A stretch of 64,000 nt of DNA from Nostoc sp. B(2019) (GCF_010091925.1 NZ_WVID01000002.1:270052-334051), one strand, 5' to 3'. Positions 1 through 9,165 are shown, numbered from the stretch's first letter. Numbers and translations are program-made. The notes: generated by a model from the sequence alone, not told the origin.

Positions 1-2295
1 ATTTCGCTGCTGTAATGTAAAGTCATTCACATATTGAGATCCCAACAGAGTTTGTAGTGTATTAAAGACATCTGCTATGGGAACTTGTAACGCCTTAGCT
101 TGGTTACGATTCACTTCTACAAGCACCTGTGGCGTATCTGCTGAAAAAGTGGTGTACACACTTTGCAATCCTGGTGTTTGATTGGCTTTTGCAATCAACT
201 GGTTTGCCACTTGAACTAAAGTATCAAGACCCACATTTCCCCGGTCTTGTAGCTGAAATTGGAAACCACCAGTAGAGCCTAAACCCGGAATTGCTGGGGG
301 ATTACTTGGAAGGACTCTGGCTTCGGATATTGCTGAAAGCCCTCCTCTTAATTTATTGATAATTGCCTGTACTGACTGCTCTGCTCCAGTGCGGTCTTCC
401 CAAGGGTTGAGGGAAGTAAAAACCACACCATTGTTAGCAGTATTACCAGAGAAACCAAAACCACCAATTGCAAAAGTACTTCTGACTTCGGGCAATTTCA
501 AGATTTCTTGTTCTACTTTAGCTATTACCTCATCGGTATATTCTAGCGATACTCCTGCTGGCCCTTGGATCAGGGTGATAAAGTAGCCTTGGTCTTCTTC
601 AGGTAAAAATGCTGTTGGGACACTGAAGAACAGCCAAGCTGTCAACCCTAGGCTGGCAACAAACACCGCCAGAATGATGTATTTAATCTTGACTATCTGA
701 GTAAGGACTCGCTCATAACCTCGGCCCAACCAGTCAAGAAATCCATTAATGCGGTCAAAAATCCACCCCAGCCAACCACCAGTTCTTTGCCTTCGACGTA
801 GTAATAGACCTGAGAGTGATGGAGTAATTGTCAAGGCTAAAAAGGTAGAAATAGCAATAGAAAAGGCGATCGTCAAGGCAAACTGTTGATAAAGCGCTCC
901 CGTCGTTCCTGGAAAGAAAGCAACCGGGACAAACACAGCCATCAGTACAAGTGAAGTTGCAATCACTGCGCCAAATAGCTCGTGCATTGCTGTGGAAGCA
1001 GCTTCACGCGGCTCCATGCCTTCTTCTTGAATGAGACGCGAGATATCCTCAACCACAACGATCGCATCATCAACGACCATCCCAGTTGCTAGGGTCAAAC
1101 CGAACAAGGTCAAGCTATTAATCGTAAAACCAAAAACCTTGATAAACGCAAAAGTCCCAATTAAAGCAACCGGAATTGTCAGGGACGGGATGATTGTGGT
1201 GCGCCAGTCTTGCAAAAAGACAAAGATGATCAATACAACTAAAGCGATCGCAATCAATAAAGTCACGACCACTTCTGTAAGTGAAGCTTGCACAAACAAA
1301 GTTGTGTCAAACCCGATATCATATTTGATTCCTGGGGGAAAATTAAGAGCTAGCCTTTGCATTTCGGCTTTAGCTGCATTAGCAACATCCAAAGCATTAC
1401 TACCAGGAAGTTGATAAATCCCCAACCCTACAGCATCTTTGCCCCGAAATCGCAGGAAGGAATCGTAGTTTTCTGCTCCTAGTTCCACCCTCCCAACATC
1501 TTTCAGCCTAACCAGCGTGCCATTTTCCCCTGTTTTGATGATAATATTCTCAAATTCTGTAGCATCTTGTAGTTGGCTCTGGGCCTGCACGTCAAGTTGA
1601 TACCTTTGCCCGTCCGGCGCTGGCTGCTGTCCGAGTCGCCCCGCACCTACTTGTAAATTCTGTTCTTGGAGTGCTGCGGTTACATCCTCAGCAGTCAGGC
1701 TGCGGCTAGCAAGCTGGCTTGGCTCTAGCCACACACGCATCGAATACCTACGTTCACCAAAAATAGTGACATCACCAACGCCCTCTACACGTTTGAGGGC
1801 ATCTACTAGATAGATGTCAGCGTAGTTACTTAAAAAGATGGTGTCATACTCGTTGTTGTCTGTATACAGACCAAAACCCATGAGAATGGAGCTAGATCTT
1901 TTAGTAACAGTAACTCCCGTCTGCTGCACCACTTCTGGTAACTGAGCTTCGGCCGCAGACACACGGTTTTGGACATCAACAGCTGCAATATCTTGGTTAC
2001 GGTTGGCGTCAAATGTAACTGATATTGAACTACTACCAGAGTTACTACTGCTAGAACTGATATACCTTTGACCGGGGATACCGTTAATTTCTCTTTCTAA
2101 AACAGTCGTAACTGTATTTTCGACAACCTCAGCATTCGCTCCAGTGTAGTTGGCACTAACGTTAACTTGAGGAGGACTAATTTCAGGATATTGAGCAATT
2201 GATAGCGTGGGAATACTAATTGCTCCAACTAGCAAGATAAGTATAGTGCAGACGCTAGCAAAGACAGGTCGCTTAATAAAAAAGTCAACAAACAT
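1..2295 (-). CDS. RND multidrug efflux transporter, AcrB/HAE1 family (partial, runs off left edge)
   Basis: Inner-membrane proton-driven pump subunit of a tripartite drug efflux system. The frame is open for 765 codons from ATG at 2295 to the window edge; AcrB proteins are about 1030-1060 residues, so roughly the last quarter is missing. The N-terminus MFVDFFIKRPVFA followed by a hydrophobic helix is typical, as is the periplasmic stretch with YPEISPPQV. The paired aspartates of the proton relay (AcrB D407/D408) are visible as D409-D410 in a VVDDAIVVVED context. The edge sequence GSQYVNDF matches the AcrB docking-domain region. It lies 135 bp downstream of the membrane fusion gene on the same strand, so the two probably form one operon. 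Confidence 0.95.
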   Translation of the reverse strand, partial: MFVDFFIKRPVFASVCTILILLVGAISIPTLSIAQYPEISPPQVNVSANYTGANAEVVENTVTTVLEREINGIPGQRYISSSSSNSGSSSISVTFDANRNQDIAAVDVQNRVSAAEAQLPEVVQQTGVTVTKRSSSILMGFGLYTDNNEYDTIFLSNYADIYLVDALKRVEGVGDVTIFGERRYSMRVWLEPSQLASRSLTAEDVTAALQEQNLQVGAGRLGQQPAPDGQRYQLDVQAQSQLQDATEFENIIIKTGENGTLVRLKDVGRVELGAENYDSFLRFRGKDAVGLGIYQLPGSNALDVANAAKAEMQRLALNFPPGIKYDIGFDTTLFVQASLTEVVVTLLIAIALVVLIIFVFLQDWRTTIIPSLTIPVALIGTFAFIKVFGFTINSLTLFGLTLATGMVVDDAIVVVEDISRLIQEEGMEPREAASTAMHELFGAVIATSLVLMAVFVPVAFFPGTTGALYQQFALTIAFSIAISTFLALTITPSLSGLLLRRRQRTGGWLGWIFDRINGFLDWLGRGYERVLTQIVKIKYIILAVFVASLGLTAWLFFSVPTAFLPEEDQGYFITLIQGPAGVSLEYTDEVIAKVEQEILKLPEVRSTFAIGGFGFSGNTANNGVVFTSLNPWEDRTGAEQSVQAIINKLRGGLSAISEARVLPSNPPAIPGLGSTGGFQFQLQDRGNVGLDTLVQVANQLIAKANQTPGLQSVYTTFSADTPQVLVEVNRNQAKALQVPIADVFNTLQTLLGSQYVNDFTLQQRN

Positions 2296-2331
2296 AGGTA
2301 GATTGGCAGTAGGACTATTGAATTAAAAAGG

Positions 2332-2371
2332 CAGCAGTCAGAAGCCAGAAAATTCTGTTTACTGACTGCTG
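2332..2371 (-). promoter_or_regulatory. Intercistronic stem-loop between efflux genes
   Basis: A perfect 10-bp inverted repeat (CAGCAGTCAG, 2332-2341, and its complement, 2362-2371) lies between the membrane fusion gene and the RND gene. No T-run follows on the minus strand, so RNA processing or differential expression within the operon is more likely than full termination. This role is inference. Confidence 0.45.
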
Positions 2372-2430
2372 AATTCGGACTTTTTCTTCACGAAAAATCG
2401 ATTTTTGCAAGAAGTCTGATACTGTTTCCC

Positions 2431-3843
2431 CTACGATTGTGGGGTAATCGGAGCATTATTTCTCAGGTTAAGCAAACCTGTAACGATGATTCTTTCTCCT
2501 GGTTTTAATCCTTCTAGCACTTGATAACTATTACCTTGGATGTTGCCTAACTTAACTGGCTTTTGTCTAGCTACCAGTTGAGCTTGTTCTTGTTGGTTTT
2601 CGGCTTGTTCTGCCACATAAACAAAAGTTTGTCCTCCCACGCGAGAGACTGCCTCAGTTGGGATGAGAACCCCAGGACGCTCTTGCCAAACGACTCTTGC
2701 TTGCAGATATGAATTAGCCCGCAGTTGACCTTTACTATTATCAAATAGGGCTTTAATTAGCACAGATTGAGTTTCATCAGCAGTTTGAGGAGAAATGAAG
2801 AATACTTTACTAGTACCAACTACCTGATCCTGAGAGTTAATTAGCTCTACTGGAGTACCTACGCGCACTCTTGTAGCCTGCTGTAAAGGCAAAGAGATAT
2901 TAACTTCTAAGGGTTGATTTTGAGTAATGGTTGTCAGTTGAGTAGAAGTATTAACAAAGTCTCCAAGCTTAACTGGAATATTACCAACAGTACCCGCAAA
3001 AGGTGCTTTCAATTGAAAGTACTGAAGTTGAACTTGTGCTTGCTGAGTATTCGCTTGTGCTTGCTGCACAGCTTTTTCAGCCTGGGCTACAACGGCTCGC
3101 TGAGCTTCAATCCGCTGATTGATCGCACCAAGGCTAGAGCGAGCTGCTTGGAGTTGATTGAAATATTGATCTCTAGTATCTCGTGATACTGCTCCTTCTG
3201 TAGCTAGACGAGAGTATCTTTCGTATTGCTGCTGGCTTAATGTTGACTGAGATTGGTTGGAAAGCCGCTCGGCTTCTAGAGAACTGAGTGTTGCTCTAGC
3301 ATTTTTGACTTCAGCTTGTGCAGCGGCAATACTGGCACTAGCACTACTAACTGCTGCTTGTTGTTCATCAGGATTGATTTGGAGAATCGGCGTACCAGTT
3401 TTCACCTCATCCCCTGGTCTAACAAAAATTTGGGATACTCGACCCTGGATTTGAGGTACAAGAGTGATTGCTCGGCGTGACTCTAAGTTGGCGACAAACT
3501 CCGAGCTTTCTCTAATTGTTCCTGTCTGCACTGGAGATATTTTCACAGGTATTGCTTGGGTTTGGCCTTGACCTGGTGGTGTTTGGGTTTGAGCATTGCT
3601 GGTTTCCCACCAACGCCAACCAATACCCCCGCCAACTACTAGCGCGATCGCCCCTAAAATCAGCAGCCACTTCCGTTTTCGTGATGATGAGTATTTTTGT
3701 TTGGATTCTTGCGAATCAGTATTAGTTTTATCCACCGTGTCAGTATCTTCCGATATCACTGCCACGTTAGAGCGCTGATCATCGCTGTTATCCTTATCCG
3801 CTCTTATCTGCTTTGTTTCCTCGAAAGATTCTGAGTTCTTCAT
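2431..3843 (-). CDS. RND efflux membrane fusion protein (HlyD/AcrA family)
   Basis: Periplasmic adaptor linking the RND pump to an outer-membrane channel. The 470-residue protein has a charged cytoplasmic N-terminus, one transmembrane or signal-anchor helix near residues 58-75 (LLILGAIALVVGGGIGW), a biotinyl-lipoyl-like half (VPQIQGRVSQIFVRPGDEV), a long Gln/Ala-rich coiled-coil hairpin around residues 165-270, the second lipoyl half (LKAPFAGTVGNIPVKLGD) and a beta-barrel/membrane-proximal C-terminus (GVLIPTEAV). It is the first gene of the operon with the RND subunit and is transcribed divergently from a PadR-family regulator 627 bp away, which may control it. The extended hydrophilic N-terminal tail of about 55 residues is longer than in AcrA. 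Confidence 0.93.
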   Translation of the reverse strand: MKNSESFEETKQIRADKDNSDDQRSNVAVISEDTDTVDKTNTDSQESKQKYSSSRKRKWLLILGAIALVVGGGIGWRWWETSNAQTQTPPGQGQTQAIPVKISPVQTGTIRESSEFVANLESRRAITLVPQIQGRVSQIFVRPGDEVKTGTPILQINPDEQQAAVSSASASIAAAQAEVKNARATLSSLEAERLSNQSQSTLSQQQYERYSRLATEGAVSRDTRDQYFNQLQAARSSLGAINQRIEAQRAVVAQAEKAVQQAQANTQQAQVQLQYFQLKAPFAGTVGNIPVKLGDFVNTSTQLTTITQNQPLEVNISLPLQQATRVRVGTPVELINSQDQVVGTSKVFFISPQTADETQSVLIKALFDNSKGQLRANSYLQARVVWQERPGVLIPTEAVSRVGGQTFVYVAEQAENQQEQAQLVARQKPVKLGNIQGNSYQVLEGLKPGERIIVTGLLNLRNNAPITPQS

Positions 3844-3956
3844 ATACCTAACTACCTAATTGGATAATCTCTTTGAAGCAGAAAAAATTAGCAATCAACA
3901 CATACTTTTAATGGCATTGGAATTTCACTTTATTTGTCCTCTCCATACAAAATCAG

Positions 3957-3988
3957 TATAAAAATCTAATAACTATTAGATTTTTATA
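3957..3988. promoter_or_regulatory. Perfect 14-bp inverted repeat upstream of efflux operon
   Basis: Arms at 3957-3970 (TATAAAAATCTAAT) and 3975-3988 are exact reverse complements with a 4-nt spacer. The site is about 115-145 bp upstream of the membrane fusion start codon in the 627-bp divergent region 3844-4470. That position suits an operator for the neighbouring PadR regulator or a terminator of leader transcription. Apart from this site the region is AT-rich without coding signal. Confidence 0.5.
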
Positions 3989-4470
3989 TAGGCGTTTTAG
4001 ATTGATACTCAATTGTTTTTATATCTCATTAAAGTATTTTTACTTGTGCTTTGTAACTTCTCCTATAGGTAGATATTTTAAATTTTCATAATCATTTTTA
4101 ATCTTTACAACAATGTATTTGAGAAGTTTTTAAATCAAGACCAATTTTACTAAGTCATAACTATATAAAGGAGTCTTTGGTCAGGTAAAGCAATACCCTT
4201 AAATACTCCTCAAATCAATTTTTTAACTTTTCTTGGTATAGCTAGTGTTTATACACTCAATATCTTGCACCTGGTTTTTAGTCCGCCAAGAAATAAATTC
4301 TTGGCTCATAGCTCTAAGTCAGCTTTAACTGACTTAATATGTATTTCAGTGCGTTTTAGCGGACTTTGGCTATGAAGCCCTGAACTAAAGTTCAAGGTGT
4401 ACTCACGGTTAGGCGCAAAATGTAACTACAAATTAATATAATACTATATAGATACATCAGTTTGATATAA

Positions 4471-5004
4471 ATGCTTGAGTTAGCAACTTTAGGTCTACTG
4501 CTACGTGAACCCCTACATGGATATCGCCTGAAGCAGCAAATAGAACTGTTCATGAGCGGTTGCATCAGCGTCAACTATGGTGCGATTTACCCTCTGTTGA
4601 AGCGACTGGAAGAACAAGGAGCCATTTCTGTGCTAGTTGAGGGTGCAGATGGGGGCCAAACTCGTAAGGTTTACAGAATTACCGAGCTAGGGCGAGAGCG
4701 TTGGAAAAAAGAGATGCTGGAACACCCCCATGAAAGCTGGGTACACGCTCGTTCTCGTTTTATGATCAAGTTTTTCTTTTTTAGTTCCCTAGAAGCCAAA
4801 GAAAGGCTGAAGTTACTGGAACATCGTTTAATGGTTTGTCGGCTGCGCTTGGAAAGCCAAGAAATGGAACCACTCCCACACGACCCCTATCAGACGGCGG
4901 CGTGGCAAAGGTATACAGCGTTTCTTGAAAGTGAAATAGAGTGGCTAACCGAACAATTTGCTACAGAGCAAACAAACTCCATTACGCAAATAGTAAGTGG
5001 ATAG
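4471..5004 (+). CDS. PadR-family transcriptional regulator
   Basis: DNA-binding repressor family that often controls a neighbouring multidrug efflux operon. The first 75 residues form the winged helix (LATLGLLLREPLHGYRL, then NYGAIYPLLKRLEEQG, where the recognition helix is expected) and the tail is the Vir_C-like dimerisation region of PadR subfamily 1/2. The length of 177 residues is normal. It is divergent from the RND/MFP operon, so it may sense a substrate of that pump; this is inference from position. No strong Shine-Dalgarno sequence is seen; a TATAAT-like element lies about 30 bp upstream. Confidence 0.9.
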   Translation: MLELATLGLLLREPLHGYRLKQQIELFMSGCISVNYGAIYPLLKRLEEQGAISVLVEGADGGQTRKVYRITELGRERWKKEMLEHPHESWVHARSRFMIKFFFFSSLEAKERLKLLEHRLMVCRLRLESQEMEPLPHDPYQTAAWQRYTAFLESEIEWLTEQFATEQTNSITQIVSG

Positions 5005-5563
5005 TACAAGAGTGTCAATCGATATTTTAGTTAGATTATTTAGGTATAAGTGCTGAATACTAAGTAATCAAAAAATATATCCAACATTTCTTCATTCTTT
5101 ACTCAGAAATCAGTAACTCAGAAATCAGCTAAAAACACCAAAACCAGCAGCGGCAATATAATTACCCTAATTTACCGTCGTTTTAAAAATAAATTTTTAG
5201 AACTTACAGATTGATATAAAAAATCGAGTATACAATGGTAGTTGTTAGACACAAAAGTTTGACTTTTCTATGCTTTTGTGGATAACATACTACATGTGTT
5301 ATAGAGTAGTCAATTAGCAGTTTGAAAGGAACTAAGTGCATTGATGCTTAATTTTTGCAATGCGTAAGTCCTAAATCTAGCTTTTCACTGCTACACTTAT
5401 CAAGCTCTCTACCAATGCACTACACAAGCATTTAAAAAGCTAAAGATTCAAGATGTTTCTTGTAGCTTTAGTGATTAAATTTACTTGATTTTAGGCAAGC
5501 GATCGCCACTGTAAATGTCAATGCAACACAGCTTAATCAAGTTGAATTCACCAACTTTATGAC
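5005..5563. other. Intergenic region, AT-rich
   Basis: 559 bp without a gene. The only structure noticed is a 15-bp near-exact tandem duplication (ACTCAGAAATCAG core) at 5101-5130. A promoter for the SDR gene is expected at its right end, but none could be picked with confidence. Confidence 0.5.
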
Positions 5564-6367
5564 ATGAATACAATACACCAAAGTCAGTGTAAACCAATTG
5601 CTCTTATTACTGGGGCAGCTAGTGGCATTGGCTACCAATTAGCACGCATTTTTGCCGCTCATGATTATGATCTTGTAGTAGTAGACAGAAACGAACTAAA
5701 ACTCGTAGAGATGGTGTCTAAATTCCAAGAAGAATTTGGCATTTTCATCAAACCTATGATCAAGGATTTATCTATATCAACATCTCCCGAAGAAATTTTC
5801 ACTGAGTTACAAAAAGCAACTATCAAAATTGATGTGCTAGTGAATAATGCTGGATTTGGGACTTACGGATTATTTAATGAAACAAATCTGACCACTGAAT
5901 TGGAAATGCTCCAGGTAAATTTGGTGTGTCTGACTCATTTAACAAAGTTATTTCTCAAAGATATGGTAAAGCAAGGCGATGGTAAAATCTTAAACGTTGC
6001 CTCCGCTGCTGCTTTTCAACCAGGGCCTTTAATGGCAGTTTATTTTGCAACTAAAGCCTATATTTTATCGTTTTCAGAAGCGATCGCAAATGAGTTAGAA
6101 GGTACAGGCGTCACCGTAACAGTGCTTTGTCCAGGCTCAACCGAATCTGCCTTTCATGAAAGAACAGGAATGGCAGGCTCTAAGCTGCTCAAGGGTAAGA
6201 AGATGATGGATGCAGAAACAGTAGCTAAGATTGGTTATCAAGCTTTAATGCGTGGTAAAACAGTTGTTATTCCTGGTTTTTTAAATAAAATACTGGCCAA
6301 AAGTGTCAGATTTATACCCAGAAAACAGGTGACAAAAATTGTGAGAAGTATGCAGGAAAATAAATAG
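5564..6367 (+). CDS. SDR-family oxidoreductase at the hetN position beside hetI
   Basis: Short-chain dehydrogenase/reductase of 267 residues. The Rossmann motif TGAASGIG is at residues 16-23, NNAG at 94-97, and the catalytic residues are Ser147, Tyr160 and Lys164 (YFATK). The C-terminus is basic (KSVRFIPRKQVTKIV). It is convergent with the hetI gene 100 bp away. In Anabaena PCC 7120 the SDR gene hetN is convergent with hetI, but HetN carries an RGSGR pentapeptide in an ERGSGR segment; the corresponding place here (residues 136-141) reads KQGDGK. It is therefore a positional counterpart at best and is not called HetN. The substrate is unknown. Confidence 0.88.
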   Translation: MNTIHQSQCKPIALITGAASGIGYQLARIFAAHDYDLVVVDRNELKLVEMVSKFQEEFGIFIKPMIKDLSISTSPEEIFTELQKATIKIDVLVNNAGFGTYGLFNETNLTTELEMLQVNLVCLTHLTKLFLKDMVKQGDGKILNVASAAAFQPGPLMAVYFATKAYILSFSEAIANELEGTGVTVTVLCPGSTESAFHERTGMAGSKLLKGKKMMDAETVAKIGYQALMRGKTVVIPGFLNKILAKSVRFIPRKQVTKIVRSMQENK

Positions 6368-6373
6368 TGTATT

Positions 6374-6450
6374 GTCAAGGGTCAAGGGTCAAGAGGTAGG
6401 AGGTAGGAGATAATATTTCTTCTTCCCCATTCCCCATTCCCCATTCCCTA
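6374..6450. repeat. Cluster of three heptanucleotide tandem repeats (STRR type)
   Basis: Three different 7-bp repeats sit side by side between the convergent SDR and hetI genes: GTCAAGG about three times (6374-6393), GGTAGGA twice (about 6395-6408) and TTCCCCA three times plus a TTCCCTA variant (6423-6450). Short tandem heptamers are a known feature of heterocystous cyanobacterial genomes. Confidence 0.85.
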
Positions 6451-6468
6451 TTTTCAAGACAAGTCTAA

Positions 6469-7188
6469 TCAATACTGCCAGCATTTTAAATGCCAACCTA
6501 AACCTGCAACAGCTACCGCTGCAACATAATCTTTAGCAGGCACTAGTTCAACAAGACCCCAGTCTTCAGATGTCTGTAATGTGGCTGGTTCTGTGGGAGT
6601 TAGTGATATTTCAATGTGCTCTAGCCCAACTAATCCATCTCCAGTTGCCTTTAAATAAGCTTCCTTGCAAGTCCAGTAGCGAAAAAATACCTCTTGCTGT
6701 TGGTTGGGAGATAGCGATCGCAATACAGCATATTCTGTAGCTAAAAAGAACCGTTTGGCAAGAGATTCTAAGTCAGAAACCGGGCGAATGTACTCTAAAT
6801 CCACACCAATCTGGCGAGTGCAATTCACCCCAAACAAACCTAAGTTCTGAGAGTGAGACAAATTAAACACCAATCCACTGTCAGCAAATGCATCTGCTAA
6901 GACTGGTTTACCTCGCAATTGATAATCAAATCGGATTTTTTGCGGCTCGATACCCAAGTAGCGACCTAATATAGTTCGGAGGATACCACGACCAGCGATG
7001 AAACGTTGCCGATGCTTTTGAAAATAGAACCGCTCAGCTCTAGCAATTTCGTCACTGGACAGGGTTGCAGCCAAATATTGCAGCTGTTGTTCTGGTTGGT
7101 CGAGGTCTATTTGCCAGACATGGACATCATCTGGTAGCAAAGTTAAATCTGTCGGTGCAGGTAGCCAGAGATGATTAAGTGCAGTCAT
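6469..7188 (-). CDS. hetI: 4'-phosphopantetheinyl transferase, HetI/Sfp type
   Basis: Transfers the phosphopantetheine arm of CoA to the serine of carrier proteins; in heterocystous cyanobacteria HetI serves polyketide and fatty-acid type synthases, including heterocyst glycolipid enzymes. The 239-residue protein has the Sfp signature GVDLE (residues 128-132, Mg-binding Asp and Glu) and WTCKEAYLK (172-180, with the conserved Lys-Glu), plus FNLSHS at 109-114. Whole-length similarity to HetI of Anabaena, as I recall it, is high, including the start and the terminal LGWHLKCWQY-like tail. It is convergent with an SDR gene, as hetI is with hetN in Anabaena. Confidence 0.92.
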   Translation of the reverse strand: MTALNHLWLPAPTDLTLLPDDVHVWQIDLDQPEQQLQYLAATLSSDEIARAERFYFQKHRQRFIAGRGILRTILGRYLGIEPQKIRFDYQLRGKPVLADAFADSGLVFNLSHSQNLGLFGVNCTRQIGVDLEYIRPVSDLESLAKRFFLATEYAVLRSLSPNQQQEVFFRYWTCKEAYLKATGDGLVGLEHIEISLTPTEPATLQTSEDWGLVELVPAKDYVAAVAVAGLGWHLKCWQY

Positions 7189-7271
7189 TAAGTCAGAAAC
7201 TCAAAACAGAGGTAAATAGAAGCAGCTGTTATTAGCTAACGCGCCTACATCTTGCATTTTCTCTTAAAGAC

Positions 7272-7309
7272 AGTCATTAGTCATTTGTGTTTACAAAGGA
7301 CTAATGACT
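7272..7309. promoter_or_regulatory. Strong hairpin in the hetI upstream region
   Basis: An 11-bp perfect inverted repeat (AGTCATTAGTC at 7272-7282 and its complement at 7299-7309) extends inward by a further mostly paired segment, leaving a 4-nt loop. It is about 85 bp upstream of the hetI start and about 255 bp upstream of the small gene to the right, within the 376-bp gap 7189-7564. That gap also holds an imperfect 24-bp tandem duplication (GTTGAAAC units at 7457 and 7481). Confidence 0.5.
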
Positions 7310-7564
7310 AATTGTTAAGTTGAAGTGTAAACATTACTACTTAGTATTGGGTTATAATTAGCCGCGATCGCTTCAGTAGGTCTAATGCCGTAATTTATTA
7401 CTCTATAAATATACGTGCCTCCTTTATGACTCTGGATGTACGATCCCCAATTCGATGTTGAAACCTCTGAAAGAGAGTACGTTGAAACTCTTGACAGAGA
7501 ATAGCAAATTTTCTTTTAGCTACAACATTAGTTGTGATTGTATTACTCGGAGGAATTACCAGAA

Positions 7565-7834
7565 ATGTCTGCAAGTTTTTTGGCAGTACCTAAATTTCGT
7601 GAAGGTCAGATAGTAAGCTTTATCGGTGGGGAAGGCGTCATCAAAAACTACCGATTTGAGGCAGATAGCTGGGACTATTTAGTGGAAATGCCTATGGGGC
7701 CAGAGCCAGAAATGGGCCGGGTTGGTTGTGAAACTATGATCTGGTTATCTGAAGTCGATATTTCTTCACTGCTCAATAGTTTTTCTGCGAAAGTGCTAAA
7801 TCTGCAACAAAAAACCCTTGCCAAAGCTTGCTAA
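7565..7834 (+). CDS. Small conserved-type hypothetical protein (89 aa)
   Basis: The reading frame is open from a TTG at 7538, but ATG at 7565 is chosen because a GGAGG sequence lies 11 nt upstream of it and the upstream codons overlap that site. The product MSASFLAVPKFREGQIV... is 89 residues, soluble, acidic in the middle (EMPMGPEPEMGR), with an SH3-like or beta-rich look in GQIVSFIGGEGVIKNYRFE. I do not recognise a characterised family. A small membrane peptide follows 45 bp downstream on the same strand, so the two may be cotranscribed. Confidence 0.7.
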   Translation: MSASFLAVPKFREGQIVSFIGGEGVIKNYRFEADSWDYLVEMPMGPEPEMGRVGCETMIWLSEVDISSLLNSFSAKVLNLQQKTLAKAC

Positions 7835-7879
7835 AAACCTATTAGGACTACCTACTTGTAAAGATAGTGAGGATAAATA

Positions 7880-8044
7880 ATGATTAATTTGGGCTATGCT
7901 GCCTTCTTTGTGCTGCTACTTGCAGCGCTGCTATTAGCAATTAAGCAAATGAGTATTGCCCTAGATGAAGTAGATATTGAGGGCTTTACTCTCTGGACAA
8001 GTATTGCTTCTGTCATTGCTGGTTTACCAATAATGTTGTGGTAA
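7880..8044 (+). CDS. Small membrane peptide (54 aa)
   Basis: ATG at 7880 is preceded by a GAGGA-type ribosome site. The 54 codons give an N-terminal transmembrane helix (AAFFVLLLAALLLAI), an acidic loop (ALDEVDIEG) and a second hydrophobic segment (TSIASVIAGLPIML), so it is probably a two-helix membrane peptide. It follows the 89-residue gene on the same strand. The function is not recognisable. Confidence 0.6.
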   Translation: MINLGYAAFFVLLLAALLLAIKQMSIALDEVDIEGFTLWTSIASVIAGLPIMLW

Positions 8045-8112
8045 TATTTCAATCAATGCCATCCTCATCTTTGCAACGATAGCTGCATATAGTTGGATGG
8101 TTGAATTGAACT

Positions 8113-9165
8113 TTACTTCTCCTCCAGCCATTGTAAAACTCGATTCCATGCCCACCAAGGGTCAGGGTCTTTTGCTTGACGTTGGCAATCTTTGCTGCTC
8201 AAATAACCAACATGGCCCCCGTAACGAGTCAGCAGCAAATCTATTACAGGATTGTTAGCACAGGCAGCTTCTAAATCAGGTATGATAGCTGGGTGAAAAA
8301 GTGGGTCATCAGCAGCGTATACAATCAAGGTCGGTTTTGCAAGCTGCGGCAATATTTGCAGGGCGCTGCTGGCTTCATAATATGCCTCTACAGAAGGAAA
8401 GCCTAGTCGGCTAATTACCAATTCCTTATCAAAATCCCAAATACTGTTTGCTCTTTCAATTGCCGCTGGGTCAATGGTTCCAGGATGAGCATCATGGATT
8501 CGCCATGCTAGTTTTTTCAAATTCCGTGCAATCCCAGCTTCTAAATATTTGCCAAAAGGCCTTTTGACTAAATAAGATAGCGATCGCAAAGAATCCAAAC
8601 TTGGGCAAATCACCGCACCACCAGCAATATCGCTGTTTTTTAGCCCTAAATACTCATCGTTTCTAGTTAGTAAATCCGCAGCAGTTTTCACCCCCCACAA
8701 CGCTAATTGCCCCCCCAAAGAAAACCCTGTGAACCAAAATTTCTTCGGACATCCCATTTCAGCCGCAGCCGCAGCAATGCGAACAAAATCTTCTCCCTCG
8801 TACAACCCATCAGAAGTCAAAGTTGGAGATAGTTCAGCAGTTTTGCCGTGAGCACGCCAATCAAATAACACTACAGCGTAGCCTTGAGCGTATGCTTTTT
8901 GTCCTAAAAGCTTCAAAGACCATTCTGTCTCTAGCTCACCTGTGATGCCATAAGTACCCACAATTGTGCTATGAGCATTTTCAGGGATGGCAACCCAACC
9001 AAAAATTGGTACATCTTGCCCACCCATAAAGATTTTTTTATGGTATAACGGCTCAGGATATTGATTAATGTCCCAGGATCTTTTTCCCCACAAAGCCGTG
9101 TAAACAGTCATTGCCACCCCGTTTTGCAAAAACTTGGGTGGTTTGTAGGGAGGGTGACACATCAT
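8113..9165 (-). CDS. Alpha/beta-hydrolase, YheT-like
   Basis: Serine hydrolase-fold protein of 350 residues. The nucleophile elbow GFSLGG places Ser at about 149; the acid is probably the first Asp of YAADDPLFHP and the base is His in YGGHVGYL near the C-terminus, completing a Ser-Asp-His triad. The FDWRAHGKT segment is the usual strand after the oxyanion region. No signal peptide is seen, so it is likely cytosolic. An alternative start is Met19 (MTVYTALWG). The gene is divergent from rpaA with about 150 bp between them. The substrate is unknown; relatives act on esters or lipids. Confidence 0.88.
   Translation of the reverse strand: MMCHPPYKPPKFLQNGVAMTVYTALWGKRSWDINQYPEPLYHKKIFMGGQDVPIFGWVAIPENAHSTIVGTYGITGELETEWSLKLLGQKAYAQGYAVVLFDWRAHGKTAELSPTLTSDGLYEGEDFVRIAAAAAEMGCPKKFWFTGFSLGGQLALWGVKTAADLLTRNDEYLGLKNSDIAGGAVICPSLDSLRSLSYLVKRPFGKYLEAGIARNLKKLAWRIHDAHPGTIDPAAIERANSIWDFDKELVISRLGFPSVEAYYEASSALQILPQLAKPTLIVYAADDPLFHPAIIPDLEAACANNPVIDLLLTRYGGHVGYLSSKDCQRQAKDPDPWWAWNRVLQWLEEK

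Noticed and set aside
5564..6367. Calling the SDR gene hetN from its position beside hetI
   Set aside because: The RGSGR motif is absent and the overall sequence does not look like HetN; kept as an unnamed SDR.
7457..7504. Possible start of a CRISPR-like array (two GTTGAAAC units 24 bp apart)
   Set aside because: Only two imperfect units with no spacer structure and no cas genes nearby.
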